From UBA1535 sp964371035 (GTDB taxonomy: Bacteria > Bacillota > Clostridia > Tissierellales > Sedimentibacteraceae), in assembly GCA_964371035.1 (NCBI GenBank), contig CAYJLG010000003.1, forward strand, positions 1 through 64,000: a stretch of 64,000 nt of DNA, in the 5' to 3' direction. The notes under the pieces were generated by a model that made no database searches, was not told the DNA's origin, and saw only the letters and a list, made by a program, of their open reading frames with translations. Of this stretch, positions 44,307 to 53,385 are shown piece after piece (positions within the stretch are counted from its first letter, which is position 1; every line of letters starts with the position of its first letter). Both the position numbers and the translations under genes were made by a program.

Positions 44307-45527
44307 ATGATTTCAAAAAAGAAATTAGCGATAATAGTCATTATTTCGATAGCACTTACTGCAGCTATATCTCTGACTGTAGGCAACTTGATTTATTTTC
44401 AATTTGGCAGTAGAGTTTTAATACCTAAAGACGACGCTGATAGCCTAATGGAAGTATATCAAAAATATAATGAATTTGAGATGCTTTTTGATTATACAGA
44501 AGATAATTTTTTATATGATTATACAGAAGAACAAATGTTGACAGGTGCACTTGAAGGCATGTTGGCATCATTAGATGATCCATACACCGAATACCTAACA
44601 AAAGAAGAATTTGATTCACTTATGCAAGAAACTTCAGGTTCTTACGAAGGTATAGGTGTTTATATCACTCCAAGTGATGATAATAAAATACTTGTAGTAT
44701 CACCTATAGAAGATACACCTGCAGAAAAAGCAGGATTGAAAACAGGCGATAAGATAGTTCAAATCAACGGTGTAGACTATACTGCCGAAGAAATGGATGC
44801 GGCAATAAGCGTTATGAAAGGCATGCCAAACACGAGCGTTAATATCACTATTCTTAGAGAAGACGATGATGGAACTCAAGAAACTATCAACCTAGACATA
44901 ATGAGAGAAACAATTAAACTTCAGACAGTTAAATCAGAAATGATGGGTAACAATGTCGGTTACATAAGAATAACTACATTTGATAGACTTACTGCAGGAG
45001 ATTTTAAAACTCAGTATGATGCACTAGAAAGCGAAGGAATGACTTCTTTAATTATCGATTTAAGAAGCAATCCAGGTGGACTTATAGACTCGACTGTTGA
45101 GATTACTGATATGCTTCTAGGTGAAGGACTTATCACATATACAGAGACTAAATCAGGTTATAGAACAGAATATAAATCTGACAAAGATAAGATCGAAATT
45201 CCTTATGTTTTATTAGTAAATGAAGGTAGTGCAAGTGCTTCAGAAATTATGGCCGGTGCTGTCAAAGACACTGGTTCGGGGTTAATCATAGGTACTCAAA
45301 CATTTGGAAAAGGTATAGTACAAGGAATTCAAGCTTTCGGCACATCAGGTGCAGGAGTCAAAATGACTCATTCCGAATACTTTACACCTAACGGCATCAA
45401 CATTCACGGCATAGGAATCGAACCAGATTTAGTATTTGAATTAAATCCGGATGCTGAAGGATACGGTCCCGAATATTTAGACACAGACAACCAGCTCCAA
45501 GAGGCAATAATAATTATATCAGAATAA
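44307..45527 (+). CDS. S41-family C-terminal processing protease
   Basis: A 406-residue protease of the CtpA type. An N-terminal signal anchor, then DPYTEYLTKEEFDSL, a PDZ domain (ILVVSPIEDTPAEKAGLKTGDKIVQING) and the protease core with SNPGG, the nucleophile in NEGSASASEIMAG and the lysine in TFGKGIVQ. It cleaves C-terminal ends of exported proteins. TAGGAG precedes ATG 44307. It follows the PBP on the same strand, suggesting wall-linked work. Confidence 0.95.
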   Translation: MISKKKLAIIVIISIALTAAISLTVGNLIYFQFGSRVLIPKDDADSLMEVYQKYNEFEMLFDYTEDNFLYDYTEEQMLTGALEGMLASLDDPYTEYLTKEEFDSLMQETSGSYEGIGVYITPSDDNKILVVSPIEDTPAEKAGLKTGDKIVQINGVDYTAEEMDAAISVMKGMPNTSVNITILREDDDGTQETINLDIMRETIKLQTVKSEMMGNNVGYIRITTFDRLTAGDFKTQYDALESEGMTSLIIDLRSNPGGLIDSTVEITDMLLGEGLITYTETKSGYRTEYKSDKDKIEIPYVLLVNEGSASASEIMAGAVKDTGSGLIIGTQTFGKGIVQGIQAFGTSGAGVKMTHSEYFTPNGINIHGIGIEPDLVFELNPDAEGYGPEYLDTDNQLQEAIIIISE

Positions 45528-45528
45528 C

Positions 45529-45557
45529 AAAAGGGCGAATTTCACTTTCGCCCTTTT
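45529..45557. terminator. Bidirectional terminator after the S41 protease
   Basis: AAAAGGGCGAA and TTCGCCCTTTT form a perfect 11-bp stem with a 7-nt loop, between convergent genes. Tails are short on both sides. Confidence 0.88.
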
Positions 45558-45571
45558 AATTATTTTCAGTA

Positions 45572-46210
45572 TTATTTATTTTCTAGGATTTTCATAAAAT
45601 CTACCAAATCAGAAAGATTTTCTATTTCATGTTCCACACCTTCAAGATTTTCACCATAACCATATTTTGCCCAAATAAAAGGTACATTCGCTTGTTTTGC
45701 TGAATTGCAATCTCCTTGAGTGTCGCCAACATAGATTGGAGCTTTTAAATTATTTCTCTCTACTACTAGCTTGATATTATCAGCTTTTCTCATGCCCGTT
45801 CTTCCTGGGCACTCACAATCTTGAAAATATTTTTCAGTATTATAATATTCATAAAATGCTTCTATGTATCCGTCTCTACAATTACTTACTATAAACAGCT
45901 TATAAGTTTTGCTTAACTCAATTAAAGTTTCTTCTAATTTATCATACAATATTGCTCCATTTTTAGCTAAATATTGACTCTCTTCCTCAGCACATGCCAC
46001 TAAGAAATCATTTTTAGTTTTATCATCATATCCATCTAACAATAAATCTACTATTTCAGGAACTACCAATCCCATGGTTTTCCCTAATTCTTCCATAGTT
46101 ATATCTGCCCTATCGATATTTAATTCTCTTAATTTTTTGTTCCAAATATAACGCACTTCATTTCTACTATCCCACAAAGTCCCATCTAAGTCAAAAATTA
46201 TACTATCCAT
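45572..46210 (-). CDS. HAD-superfamily hydrolase (phosphoglycolate phosphatase-like)
   Basis: A 212-residue HAD enzyme with motif I IIFDLDGTLWDS, motif II IVSNCRDG, motif III lysine (MRKADNIK) and motif IV VGDTQGDCNSAK. The small helical cap puts it near Gph-type phosphatases. GGAGG lies in the tail of rmuC and the ATG directly follows its stop. Confidence 0.9.
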   Translation of the reverse strand: MDSIIFDLDGTLWDSRNEVRYIWNKKLRELNIDRADITMEELGKTMGLVVPEIVDLLLDGYDDKTKNDFLVACAEEESQYLAKNGAILYDKLEETLIELSKTYKLFIVSNCRDGYIEAFYEYYNTEKYFQDCECPGRTGMRKADNIKLVVERNNLKAPIYVGDTQGDCNSAKQANVPFIWAKYGYGENLEGVEHEIENLSDLVDFMKILENK

Positions 46211-47476
46211 TTAAAAATCCTCCATATCACTTAAATCTTCATTATATTCTTCAAAATTTGCAATTAATCCTTTCTGCACAGTAGTTTCATTCGAATTAGG
46301 TTCAATTTGAACTTTTGCAATATTTGAAAATTTCTTTTCAATCTTCTCTGACGTAGTATTGATCTGCTCAACATCTACAGACACCTTTTTTATATCCTTA
46401 GCAAGCGAAGCCCACCTAGTCTTATATCGTTTAAACTCATCTCCAAGTTTATTTAACTCTTGATGAATTACACTTGAGTACTTTTCTCTCTCGATATTTT
46501 TAAGCACTACCTGTACAGTAGACAATACCGCCATCAATGTTGTCGGCGATGCTATCCATACTTTTTTTGTTCCAGCATAATCAACTAAATCTTGATGATA
46601 GGCATTTATTTCAGCAAACACCGCTTCAGCTGGTACAAACATCACTGCTTGATCTGCTGTTTCACCAGAAATAATATACTTTTCCCCAATGTCATTAATA
46701 TGTTTTTTAATATTTATTTTAAAATCTTTTTCAGCTTGTAACCTTTCACTTTCAGGCAATGTTTTATCTATCAATCTTCTATAATTTTCTAGTGGAAACT
46801 TAGAATCTATACACATCATTCCTATAGGTGCAGGAATATTTACAGCCACGTCAGCAAGCACTCCTGTACTCAATTTTTTCTGAATTTTATAAATTTTTTC
46901 GTTGTTTTCACCAAAAATCGAAACTAAAATGTTATTTAACTGAACTTCACCAAACATCCCCCTACTCTTTTTATCTGTAAGCACCTCCTGTAACGATATG
47001 ATATTTGTAGACAAACTATCGATTTTTTTCTGAGCTTCATCTATTTTAGATAGTCTTTCAAGTATATTGTTAAACGTAGCATTAGTCTTTGTAAATCCTT
47101 CATTCAATCTATCTTCTACTCTTTTATTGATGTTATTCAAATTATCATCAATACGTTTATTTAGAGAATTAAAATTATTAGTTAAACTCTCTGACAACGC
47201 AATATTAGATCGATTTACTGAACTTGAAATCCTATCTTGAAACTCAACTATATTTTTATTCAAAACAGCAGAAATTCTCTCAAACTTTTCACTATTTTCT
47301 ACTCTATTATCTTGCAACATCTTGATCTGTCTATGTTCTGATTCAGCAATCTTATCTGACAAAAATTGTGTGCTTTTTTCATAATAATTATTATTTCCAA
47401 TTGAAAACACTTTAAAAACTATCAATATATTTATTAACAAAACTAAAACTACAATACCTAAAAAAATATATTCCAT
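46211..47476 (-). CDS. rmuC: RmuC-family DNA recombination protein
   Basis: About 421 residues. An N-terminal membrane helix (about 3-23), a long coiled coil (about 35-160, regular IDDNLNNINKRV heptads), then the RmuC nuclease-like domain: RGMFGEVQLNNIL, MCIDSKFPLENY and FVPAEAVFAEI. RmuC limits inversions at repeats in E. coli. ATG 47476 (MEYIF) is favoured; the upstream ATG 47482 abuts the GGGGAG site. Confidence 0.92.
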   Translation of the reverse strand: MEYIFLGIVVLVLLINILIVFKVFSIGNNNYYEKSTQFLSDKIAESEHRQIKMLQDNRVENSEKFERISAVLNKNIVEFQDRISSSVNRSNIALSESLTNNFNSLNKRIDDNLNNINKRVEDRLNEGFTKTNATFNNILERLSKIDEAQKKIDSLSTNIISLQEVLTDKKSRGMFGEVQLNNILVSIFGENNEKIYKIQKKLSTGVLADVAVNIPAPIGMMCIDSKFPLENYRRLIDKTLPESERLQAEKDFKINIKKHINDIGEKYIISGETADQAVMFVPAEAVFAEINAYHQDLVDYAGTKKVWIASPTTLMAVLSTVQVVLKNIEREKYSSVIHQELNKLGDEFKRYKTRWASLAKDIKKVSVDVEQINTTSEKIEKKFSNIAKVQIEPNSNETTVQKGLIANFEEYNEDLSDMEDF

Positions 47477-47544
47477 TAGCATCTCCCCTTCTCTATTTCT
47501 ATTCTATGCCATTTAACATATTAGCACAACAAATTATAACATAA

Positions 47545-47628
47545 GTTACTCTCCACAGTCAATGTCTGAGGTTATTTGGAGTACCAGCGACAGATTTTAT
47601 TATTTTTCCCTTAAACGTAAATATTACA
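47545..47628. repeat. Short MITE-like element, copy E
   Basis: The left end GTTACTCTCCACAG (47545-47558) has two changes. GGAGTACCAGCGACAGA (47578-47594) is the family core in reverse, and the right end is decayed (GTAAATATTAC). It lies just before the promoter of the MutS-like gene. Confidence 0.65.
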
Positions 47629-47630
47629 AC

Positions 47631-47660
47631 TTGTTTTTTAGTACTAAACTCTGATATAAT
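47631..47660 (+). promoter_or_regulatory. Promoter of the MutS-like gene
   Basis: TTGTTT (47631-47636), an 18-nt spacer, TATAAT (47655-47660). Confidence 0.65.
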
Positions 47661-47701
47661 TGAGAAGTTAATTATATTTTTTATAAAGGCGGTTTAATCA
47701 T

Positions 47702-49486
47702 TTGGAAAAAAATTTTAATCATATAATAGATTTTCACTCGAAAATTTTAGAAAAAGAAAATAAAACTTTTAATATTATAGGCTATGTAAAACTATTTTTC
47801 GTCATAGTAATAGGCATTAGTGCTTACTTTATGTTTACAGAAACAGAAAATGAAATTTATTTATTTGCTATTATTGCAGAATTAGCAGTATTGATTCCAA
47901 TATGGATTTATCATTCAAAAATAAAAGACAAAATAGACTATTCTACAGGTATTATTCAAATTAACAAAAGGCATTTAGAAAGATTATCTGGTACATGGGT
48001 CGATTTTAAAGATACAGGTGAAGAATACATAGATCGTGAACACGCATATTCTTCTGATCTAGACATAATTGGCAAAAAATCTTTATTTCAACTTTTAAAT
48101 ACTACAAATACATGGTATGGAAGAAAATTTTTCTCTAATGATTTATTGCAAGCTTCCCATTCTGTAGAAGAAATAAAAAACAGACAACATGCTATTTCTG
48201 AATTAAGTTCAAATCTAGAATTTACTAATGAAATAGAATTTTATACTCAAAAAACAAAAGCTAATGAAACATTAAAAGATTTAGTAGATGAACTCAAGGA
48301 TAATACAAGTTTTTGCAACAATAAAATATTTAAAAATTTAATATTTTACCTACCTATTTTCACCTTGATATTCTATATTAGTATTGTAGCTTTTAAGCTT
48401 GATTCGCTAATCATAGTAGGATCAGTTTGTATGTTGCTACAAGTGCTAATTTGGTTGTTAGGACTATCAAAAAGCAGAAAATATTTACAAAACATAAGCA
48501 GTTCAGCCTGCAAATTATCACCTTATGTCAACTTGATTGTTCTAATAAAAAACAGAAAATTTGATTCAGAGAAATTATCACAAATCCAATCGATGTTATC
48601 AGCATCTGACGAATCAGGTGAAAATTCTATCAAAGAATTAGACAGAATTCTAGCTATGCTTAGTGTAAGAAACAATCTAGTAGTTTACTTTTTATTAAAC
48701 ACATTTTTATTTTGGGATTTTAGATGTGCGATAAAATTAGATGAATGGAAATATAAAAATAGTAAATCTTTTGAAAAAATATTTATTGCTATTGGCGAAA
48801 TTGAGAGTTTATCAAGTTTTTCAATACTTCCACTAGTTTGCAATAATGTTACATTACCTAAAGTTGTGATTAGTCAAAAAACAATCACTGCAAATCAACT
48901 TGGACACCCTCTTTTAAATAATACGACTAGAATAAATAATGATATTTCACTTAAGGACAATATCTTTATAATATCTGGCTCTAATATGTCTGGAAAAACA
49001 ACATTCTTAAGAACTATCGGCATCAATCTAGTACTTGCAAGTTGTGGAAGTTTTGTTTGCGCAGGAGAAATGAGTTTCACTCCGATGAAAATTTTGACTT
49101 CAATGCGAATTGCAGATGATCTTAACGAAGGTATTTCTACATTCTACGCTGAATTAAAAAGAATAAAACTGATAATAGAAGCTTCTACAAAAGATAACAA
49201 TTCTATTTTTCTAATTGATGAAATCTTTAGAGGTACAAACTCTGTAGATAGATTGAGTGGTGCAAAATCAGTAATAACAAAACTTAGTGAAATAGGCGCT
49301 ATAGGTTTGATTACAACTCACGATTTAGAGCTTTGCGAGATTGTAAATCATATTTTCTCAATTAAAAATTATAGTTTTTCAGAATATTATGAAAACGACA
49401 AAATACTATTTGACTATAAAATTCAAGAAGGTATTTCAAATACTACAAACGCAAAATATTTAATGAAGATTATTGGCATAATCTAA
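47702..49486 (+). CDS. Membrane-embedded MutS-related ATPase
   Basis: A 594-residue protein that joins about four membrane helices (residues ~22-43, 50-68, and 212-255 region) to a MutS clamp/ATPase part. No mismatch-recognition domain is present. The ATPase has Walker A GSNMSGKTTFLR (about 425), Walker B SIFLIDEIFRGTNS and the GLITTHDLELC switch. The start is TTG at 47702 with AAGGCGG about 10 nt upstream. A related group of membrane MutS-like proteins exists in Clostridia and Bacteroidetes; its role is not known to me. Confidence 0.85.
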   Translation: MEKNFNHIIDFHSKILEKENKTFNIIGYVKLFFVIVIGISAYFMFTETENEIYLFAIIAELAVLIPIWIYHSKIKDKIDYSTGIIQINKRHLERLSGTWVDFKDTGEEYIDREHAYSSDLDIIGKKSLFQLLNTTNTWYGRKFFSNDLLQASHSVEEIKNRQHAISELSSNLEFTNEIEFYTQKTKANETLKDLVDELKDNTSFCNNKIFKNLIFYLPIFTLIFYISIVAFKLDSLIIVGSVCMLLQVLIWLLGLSKSRKYLQNISSSACKLSPYVNLIVLIKNRKFDSEKLSQIQSMLSASDESGENSIKELDRILAMLSVRNNLVVYFLLNTFLFWDFRCAIKLDEWKYKNSKSFEKIFIAIGEIESLSSFSILPLVCNNVTLPKVVISQKTITANQLGHPLLNNTTRINNDISLKDNIFIISGSNMSGKTTFLRTIGINLVLASCGSFVCAGEMSFTPMKILTSMRIADDLNEGISTFYAELKRIKLIIEASTKDNNSIFLIDEIFRGTNSVDRLSGAKSVITKLSEIGAIGLITTHDLELCEIVNHIFSIKNYSFSEYYENDKILFDYKIQEGISNTTNAKYLMKIIGII

Positions 49487-49493
49487 CAAAAAA

Positions 49494-49846
49494 GTTACTA
49501 CTCACAGCTAGATGAAACTTTAACGAAAAAAATAATAAACTCTGTCGCCGAGTACTCCGATTGGGAAGTTGTTTGTTCAGTTTTATTCAAAAGCTCAAAA
49601 GAAGAAAGTTATAAGGGTCATACCCACGATGGGTCACAGTCGAGAACCACAAATCTTTTTATTCACTACGTTCATAAAGATTTGCTTCTCTTTGTATAAG
49701 ACCTACCAATCATTTTCTTGCGAAAATGAGGTTAGGTTTTGATAAAACTCTCATATAACTTCACACAACTTGATCCAATCTCCATAAGGTTTCCACATTT
49801 TATTATTTTTTTCTTTTAACGTCAGACATTGTCTGTGAATTGTAAC
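49494..49846. mobile_element. MITE-like element, copy F, with 8-bp target duplication
   Basis: GTTACTACTCACAG (49494-49507) and CTGTGAATTGTAAC (49833-49846) bound 353 bp, flanked on both sides by ACAAAAAA (49486-49493, 49847-49854). It contains the core (49541-49572), an imperfect ATTTTC-TTGC-GAAAAT hairpin near 49710, and the AACTTGATCCAATCTCCATA arm. The left duplicate overlaps the stop of the MutS-like gene. Confidence 0.9.
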
Positions 49847-49848
49847 AC

Positions 49849-49893
49849 AAAAAACCTGCTAAAAAAGTCAAAGCTTTTTAGCAGGTTTTTTTA
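49849..49893. terminator. Bidirectional terminator between MutS-like and MATE genes
   Basis: AACCTGCTAAAAA pairs with TTTTTAGCAGGTT around an 8-nt loop; A- and T-tracts flank it. It covers the last codon of the MATE gene. Element F now separates it from the MutS-like gene it serves. Confidence 0.88.
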
Positions 49894-51246
49894 TGCTTTT
49901 TTAAATTGAGATTTTTCAGTAATTCCTCCAGAAAGTTTAAAGTAAGCAGCAAACATCACACTGCTGAGTGTCCAAGTTATCGGATATGCAATGAATATCA
50001 TTCGAATATCATCAGTCAAACTTGTTGCAATTGTAATATAAATTACTCTAATTACACACCAACAAAGTAGCATTACATACATTGGCACTGAAGATTTTCC
50101 AGCACCTCTTAGCACACCTGCCATTACATGTGAAAATGCAACTAAAAAATAAAATGGAGCCCTTATAGTCGATTGTGTTATTCCGACTTCAATTACTTTT
50201 GGGTCATCTCCAAACAAACCTACTAACAATGGAGCAAATATAATAAAAATCATTCCTATAATTTCTGCAATAATACATGCAGATATCAACCCAAATTTCA
50301 CACCACTTTTAACTCTATCATACTTTTTAGCTCCAAGATTTTGACTAACAAAAGTTGTCATCGCCATCGTAAAACTCGTCACTGGTATGAATGCAAAACC
50401 TTCTAATCTCGAATATGAACCTGTTCCAGCCATTACTATCGAGCCGAAAGTATTAATATTTGCTTGAACAAATACATTAGCCAATGATATCACTGAATTT
50501 TGAATACCTGTTGGAATGCCAATTCTTAACATTTCTTTTGTCAAATGTAAATCTATTTTGATTGTGTTAATGTGCAATCTGTACACATCTTTTACTCTTA
50601 AAAGATAGCTTATAGCAAGAATAGCACTAATTGCTTGCGAAATAATCGTTGCTAAGGCTGCACCTACGACTCCCATTTCAAACACAGCTACAAACAATAA
50701 ATCGAGAACTACGTTTATTGCCGAAGATATAAGTAAAAAAATCAAAGGAGTTTTGCTATTGCCAACTGCTTGCAAAATTCCATTACTGACATTGTATAAA
50801 ACTACAAATGCTATTCCTTTAAAATATGTTGTAATATAAGCTACTGAATCCACCATAACATTTTCAGGTGTACCCATTAATTTCAAAATATAAGGAGTAA
50901 ACATAGTCCCTACTATAGTTAAAAGCACACCCACAATCAAACCAAAAGCTATTGTATTTCCAACTGATGATTTGACTTTTTCATAATTTTTTTCACCAAA
51001 AAATCTAGAAATAATTACACCACAACCACCAGATAATCCACCAAAAAAACCTACTATCAAAAAAGTTAATGAAGCTGTAGAACTAACTGCTGCTAAAGCT
51101 TCTTCTCCAACAAAATTGCCTACTATTATTGCATCTACAGTATTATACAATTGTTGAAACAAATTTCCCCAAAATATAGGTAACGCAAATTTAAATATTT
51201 TCGAACTAATTTTACCTTCGGTCAATGACACTGAACTTTTATTCAT
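49891..51246 (-). CDS. MATE-family multidrug/Na+ antiporter
   Basis: A 451-residue, 12-helix transporter. FALPIFWGNLFQQLYNTVDAIIVGNFVGEEALAAVS is the typical MATE start; the second half repeats the fold (LRIGIPTGIQNSVISLANVFVQANIN). These antiporters export drugs or toxic metabolites against Na+ or H+. ATG 51246 has a weak AAAGGT site. No neighbour suggests the substrate. Confidence 0.94.
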   Translation of the reverse strand: MNKSSVSLTEGKISSKIFKFALPIFWGNLFQQLYNTVDAIIVGNFVGEEALAAVSSTASLTFLIVGFFGGLSGGCGVIISRFFGEKNYEKVKSSVGNTIAFGLIVGVLLTIVGTMFTPYILKLMGTPENVMVDSVAYITTYFKGIAFVVLYNVSNGILQAVGNSKTPLIFLLISSAINVVLDLLFVAVFEMGVVGAALATIISQAISAILAISYLLRVKDVYRLHINTIKIDLHLTKEMLRIGIPTGIQNSVISLANVFVQANINTFGSIVMAGTGSYSRLEGFAFIPVTSFTMAMTTFVSQNLGAKKYDRVKSGVKFGLISACIIAEIIGMIFIIFAPLLVGLFGDDPKVIEVGITQSTIRAPFYFLVAFSHVMAGVLRGAGKSSVPMYVMLLCWCVIRVIYITIATSLTDDIRMIFIAYPITWTLSSVMFAAYFKLSGGITEKSQFKKA

Positions 51247-51345
51247 CTATTAGTACCTTTTCATACAAATTTATTTACTTAAAGATTATTTGCTAAATAA
51301 TAATACATCTATTTCTTAATTTTTGCAATGGTTTTTTTAAAACTA

Positions 51346-51389
51346 TTAAAAATGCTATTGTATCAAGCAAATTTAACACAATAGCATTT
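51346..51389 (-). terminator. Terminator of the chemoreceptor gene
   Basis: AAATGCTATTGT and ACAATAGCATT form an 11-bp stem with a 16-nt loop, followed on the minus strand by TTTTT. Confidence 0.75.
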
Positions 51390-51415
51390 AAATATATTTA
51401 ATATTATTTTGCTAA

Positions 51416-53134
51416 CTACACAGATAAATCATCAGATGAAACTAATTTAAATTTATTAACAAGCTCTTTTAGCATGTGCGCTTGAGCCGCTAACTCTTCT
51501 GATGCAGCAGCACTTTCTTCTGCAGTTGAAGAATTCATTTGTACCACTGCAGCAATCTGCTCAACCCCAATATTTATTTGAGAAGCTGCGATAGATTGTT
51601 CTTGTGAGTCATCTGCAATATTATCAACTAAAAGACTTAATTCTTTAGCACTTTCAAAAATATTTTCAATAGATTGGGATGTTGATGTAGCAATTCTATT
51701 TCCATTGCTAATCACCACCATAGTTTCAGCTATTAGCAGTTCTGTATCTTTAGCCGATCTAGCTGATTTTGCTGCAAGATTTCTTACTTCGTCTGCAACT
51801 ACCGCAAATCCCTTGCCTGCATCGCCAGCTCTAGAGGCTTCTACAGCTGCATTTAACGCTAAAATATTAGTTTGAAAAGCAATTTCATCTATAACTTTAA
51901 TTATTTTGCTTATTTCATTAGATTTTTCAGTTATTTGTTCCATTGCAACCATCATTTCTTGCATTTGATGATTACTATTAATTAAATTTTCTTGTGCAAC
52001 AGAATTGTATTCTTTAGCGTTTTTAGAATTTTCTGCTGTTGCCGAAATCTTTTGTGAAATTTCTACAATAGTTGCTGCTAGTTCATCAATTGCAGAAGCT
52101 TGTTCTGTCGTTCCTTGTGCCAATGATTGTGCACCTAAAGATAAATGTTCACTACCTGTATTTACTTGATCAGACACTTGATTTATCTGTTGCAGAATTT
52201 CTGATAAATCAAAAATTATCTTATACATTGCGTCGCTGATAGGTAGATAATCTCCTGCAAAATATTCTTGATATTTACTTTGAATTCTAAAATTGCCATT
52301 GGCCATTTCGCCAAGTCCATAAGATAAATCTTCTATAATTGCCCTATTTGATTTTAAAATATTTGTCGTTGCACTATTTAACTTTCCTATTTCGTCATTT
52401 GACTTGTATTCTTTTATCGGAGAAGTTAAATCTCCTTGCGATAACTTTACTAATCTATCTGTGCAATCTGCAATAGGAGCAGAGATTGCTTTTGAAATGC
52501 AAAATCCTAAAATTATCGCTACAATTATAGACGAAACCAAAACTGCAGCCACAACATACAATAAAAATTCTTCCATATCAGATAAATCGCTTGATTTTTG
52601 TGTTCCAGTTCCAATCATGTTCGTAAACATTGCATCATAACAAGAATACAACTCTTCAAATGCAGGTGTGATGCTTCCATATAGTAGCTTTCTTGCATCT
52701 TCACTTTTATTGTTTGTATTTGATGCTTCCAATTCAAACAACTCTACAACAGCCGAGTACCAGCTATCATAAGATTCATTTACTTTATTAATATACTCTT
52801 TTTCTTCATCTGAACTTGCACTACTAGAAACGGCTACTGAGTATTCTTCAGTATAACTCTTTATGTTTTGTTCAAACATTGCTCTTTGAGCAAGAATTTC
52901 ATCTTCATCATCAAGATTAATAATATTAACAATATTCGCATTAGCTCTTGTTAATGAAAGCATCGCCTTTCCAACATCACCTTGCCCAAACCCGTAATGT
53001 TCCAACAAATTACTGTATTCTTCGTCTATAATCATGATAAAATAAGAAGCAATAACACCTGAAATACTAGCAAAAACAGTAATTATTACAAAAGCAATCA
53101 ACAACTTACTTCTAATTTTTAAATTTCTAATCAT
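51416..53134 (-). CDS. Methyl-accepting chemotaxis protein
   Basis: A 572-residue receptor. TM1 (about 10-32), an extracellular four-helix-bundle-type domain (40-185), TM2 (about 192-215), HAMP, then the signalling hairpin with EIAFQTNILALNAAVEASRAGDAGKGFAVVADEVR. The periplasmic part resembles 4HB-MCP ligand domains; the ligand is unknown. AGGAG precedes ATG 53134. No flagellar or che genes are in the window. Confidence 0.95.
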   Translation of the reverse strand: MIRNLKIRSKLLIAFVIITVFASISGVIASYFIMIIDEEYSNLLEHYGFGQGDVGKAMLSLTRANANIVNIINLDDEDEILAQRAMFEQNIKSYTEEYSVAVSSSASSDEEKEYINKVNESYDSWYSAVVELFELEASNTNNKSEDARKLLYGSITPAFEELYSCYDAMFTNMIGTGTQKSSDLSDMEEFLLYVVAAVLVSSIIVAIILGFCISKAISAPIADCTDRLVKLSQGDLTSPIKEYKSNDEIGKLNSATTNILKSNRAIIEDLSYGLGEMANGNFRIQSKYQEYFAGDYLPISDAMYKIIFDLSEILQQINQVSDQVNTGSEHLSLGAQSLAQGTTEQASAIDELAATIVEISQKISATAENSKNAKEYNSVAQENLINSNHQMQEMMVAMEQITEKSNEISKIIKVIDEIAFQTNILALNAAVEASRAGDAGKGFAVVADEVRNLAAKSARSAKDTELLIAETMVVISNGNRIATSTSQSIENIFESAKELSLLVDNIADDSQEQSIAASQINIGVEQIAAVVQMNSSTAEESAAASEELAAQAHMLKELVNKFKLVSSDDLSV

Positions 53135-53287
53135 TTGAATTCTCCTAAGTTAATTTTTAACTATCTACATTACTATTTTATCAATTTTTACAACAAACTG
53201 CAAGCATTAAATAATAAAAATACATTTTACAGTTTTTATATGAACAAACTATGAAATATAACGCCGAATACGTTTGCTCGAAATACA

Positions 53288-53316
53288 TTGCATTATTAGT
53301 ATTGTTATGTTATAAT
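53288..53316 (+). promoter_or_regulatory. Promoter of the diguanylate cyclase gene
   Basis: TTGCAT (53288-53293), a 17-nt spacer, TATAAT (53311-53316), 70 nt before the start codon. The same layout as the promoter of the PBP gene. Confidence 0.78.
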
Positions 53317-53385
53317 CATTCCATAAACAATACTCACCATGCTTCTACAACACATATTTTTTTATTAAACGAGAAAGGATGTTTT

